A stretch of 5,752 bases of DNA from contig CAZWRF010000035.1 in the NCBI GenBank assembly GCA_964636095.1, positions 1 to 5,752 on the forward strand, given 5' to 3'. Below are positions 5,665 to 5,752 of the stretch, one piece after another. The DNA is from CAZWRF01 sp964636095 (GTDB lineage Bacteria > Patescibacteriota > Minisyncoccia > JAHISW01 > Tagabacteraceae). Within the stretch, counting starts at the first letter, position 1. Each line of letters opens with the position of its first letter. The position numbers and the translations under genes are program-made. The notes beneath the pieces are model-generated. The model had not been told where the DNA came from, did not search any database, and saw nothing but the letters and a program-made list of their open reading frames with translations.

Positions 5665-5752
5665 ATGTTTAGGATATTTATAAAAAAAGAATTATGGAAG
5701 GTATACGGCCAATATATGTTTTTGGCGCTCTTTTTAGCCGTCTTTGTTCTTG
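5665..5752 (+). CDS. N-terminus of a small membrane protein, FtsL-like by position
   Basis: An open frame starts at ATG 5665, nine bases after the rsmH stop, and runs off the right edge after 29 codons. It has a short cytoplasmic-type start with several basic residues (MFRIFIKKELWKVYGQ) followed by a hydrophobic stretch (MFLALFLAVFVL) that looks like the beginning of a transmembrane helix. In dcw clusters the gene after rsmH is usually ftsL, a small bitopic division protein that pairs with FtsB and FtsQ. FtsL is too divergent to recognise from 29 residues, so the call rests on position and topology, and no symbol is given. A weak AAAG lies directly before the ATG. A generic small membrane protein is the main alternative. 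Confidence 0.55.
   Translation, partial: MFRIFIKKELWKVYGQYMFLALFLAVFVL

Overview
The window looks like chromosomal housekeeping DNA from a small-genome bacterium. Candidate Phyla Radiation (Patescibacteria), most likely a Parcubacteria-type lineage, is the best inference. The reasons are moderately AT-rich DNA, genes packed head to tail with 0-1 base gaps or ATGA overlaps, weak or absent Shine-Dalgarno sequences, a very short MreD, a PBP2 lacking most of its N-terminal head region, and an RsmH with altered conserved motifs. TGA is used as a stop at the end of mreC, which fits the standard bacterial code. The taxonomic call is inference, as no rRNA or phylogeny is available. Every gene lies on the + strand.

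Bases 1-2149 hold a cell-elongation block: the C-terminal end of mreC, a short mreD-like membrane protein, and mrdA (PBP2, the elongation transpeptidase). The three are contiguous and probably co-transcribed. Bases 2181-4149 hold greA (transcript-cleavage factor) and lysS (class II lysyl-tRNA synthetase), one base apart. They may be read through from mrdA or started from a weak promoter at the end of mrdA. A strong intrinsic terminator (4165-4198) closes this half.

Bases 4199-4313 form a dense regulatory intergenic region. It has a sigma70-type promoter, TGGGG repeats at 10-base spacing that resemble MraZ operator repeats, and two perfect plus one near-perfect DnaA-box-like 9-mers. It drives the start of the division and cell wall (dcw) cluster: mraZ (4314-4748), rsmH (4750-5655) and the first 29 codons of a small membrane protein in the ftsL position (5665 to the window end).

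Together the genes cover sidewall growth (MreC, MreD, PBP2), transcription and translation support (GreA, LysRS), and entry into the division operon (MraZ, RsmH, FtsL-like). I see no mobile element, CRISPR array, tRNA, rRNA, toxin or defence system. The features most worth a second look are the DnaA-box and MraZ-like repeat cluster before mraZ, the missing PBP2 head region, and a perfect four-copy 7-bp tandem repeat inside rsmH.
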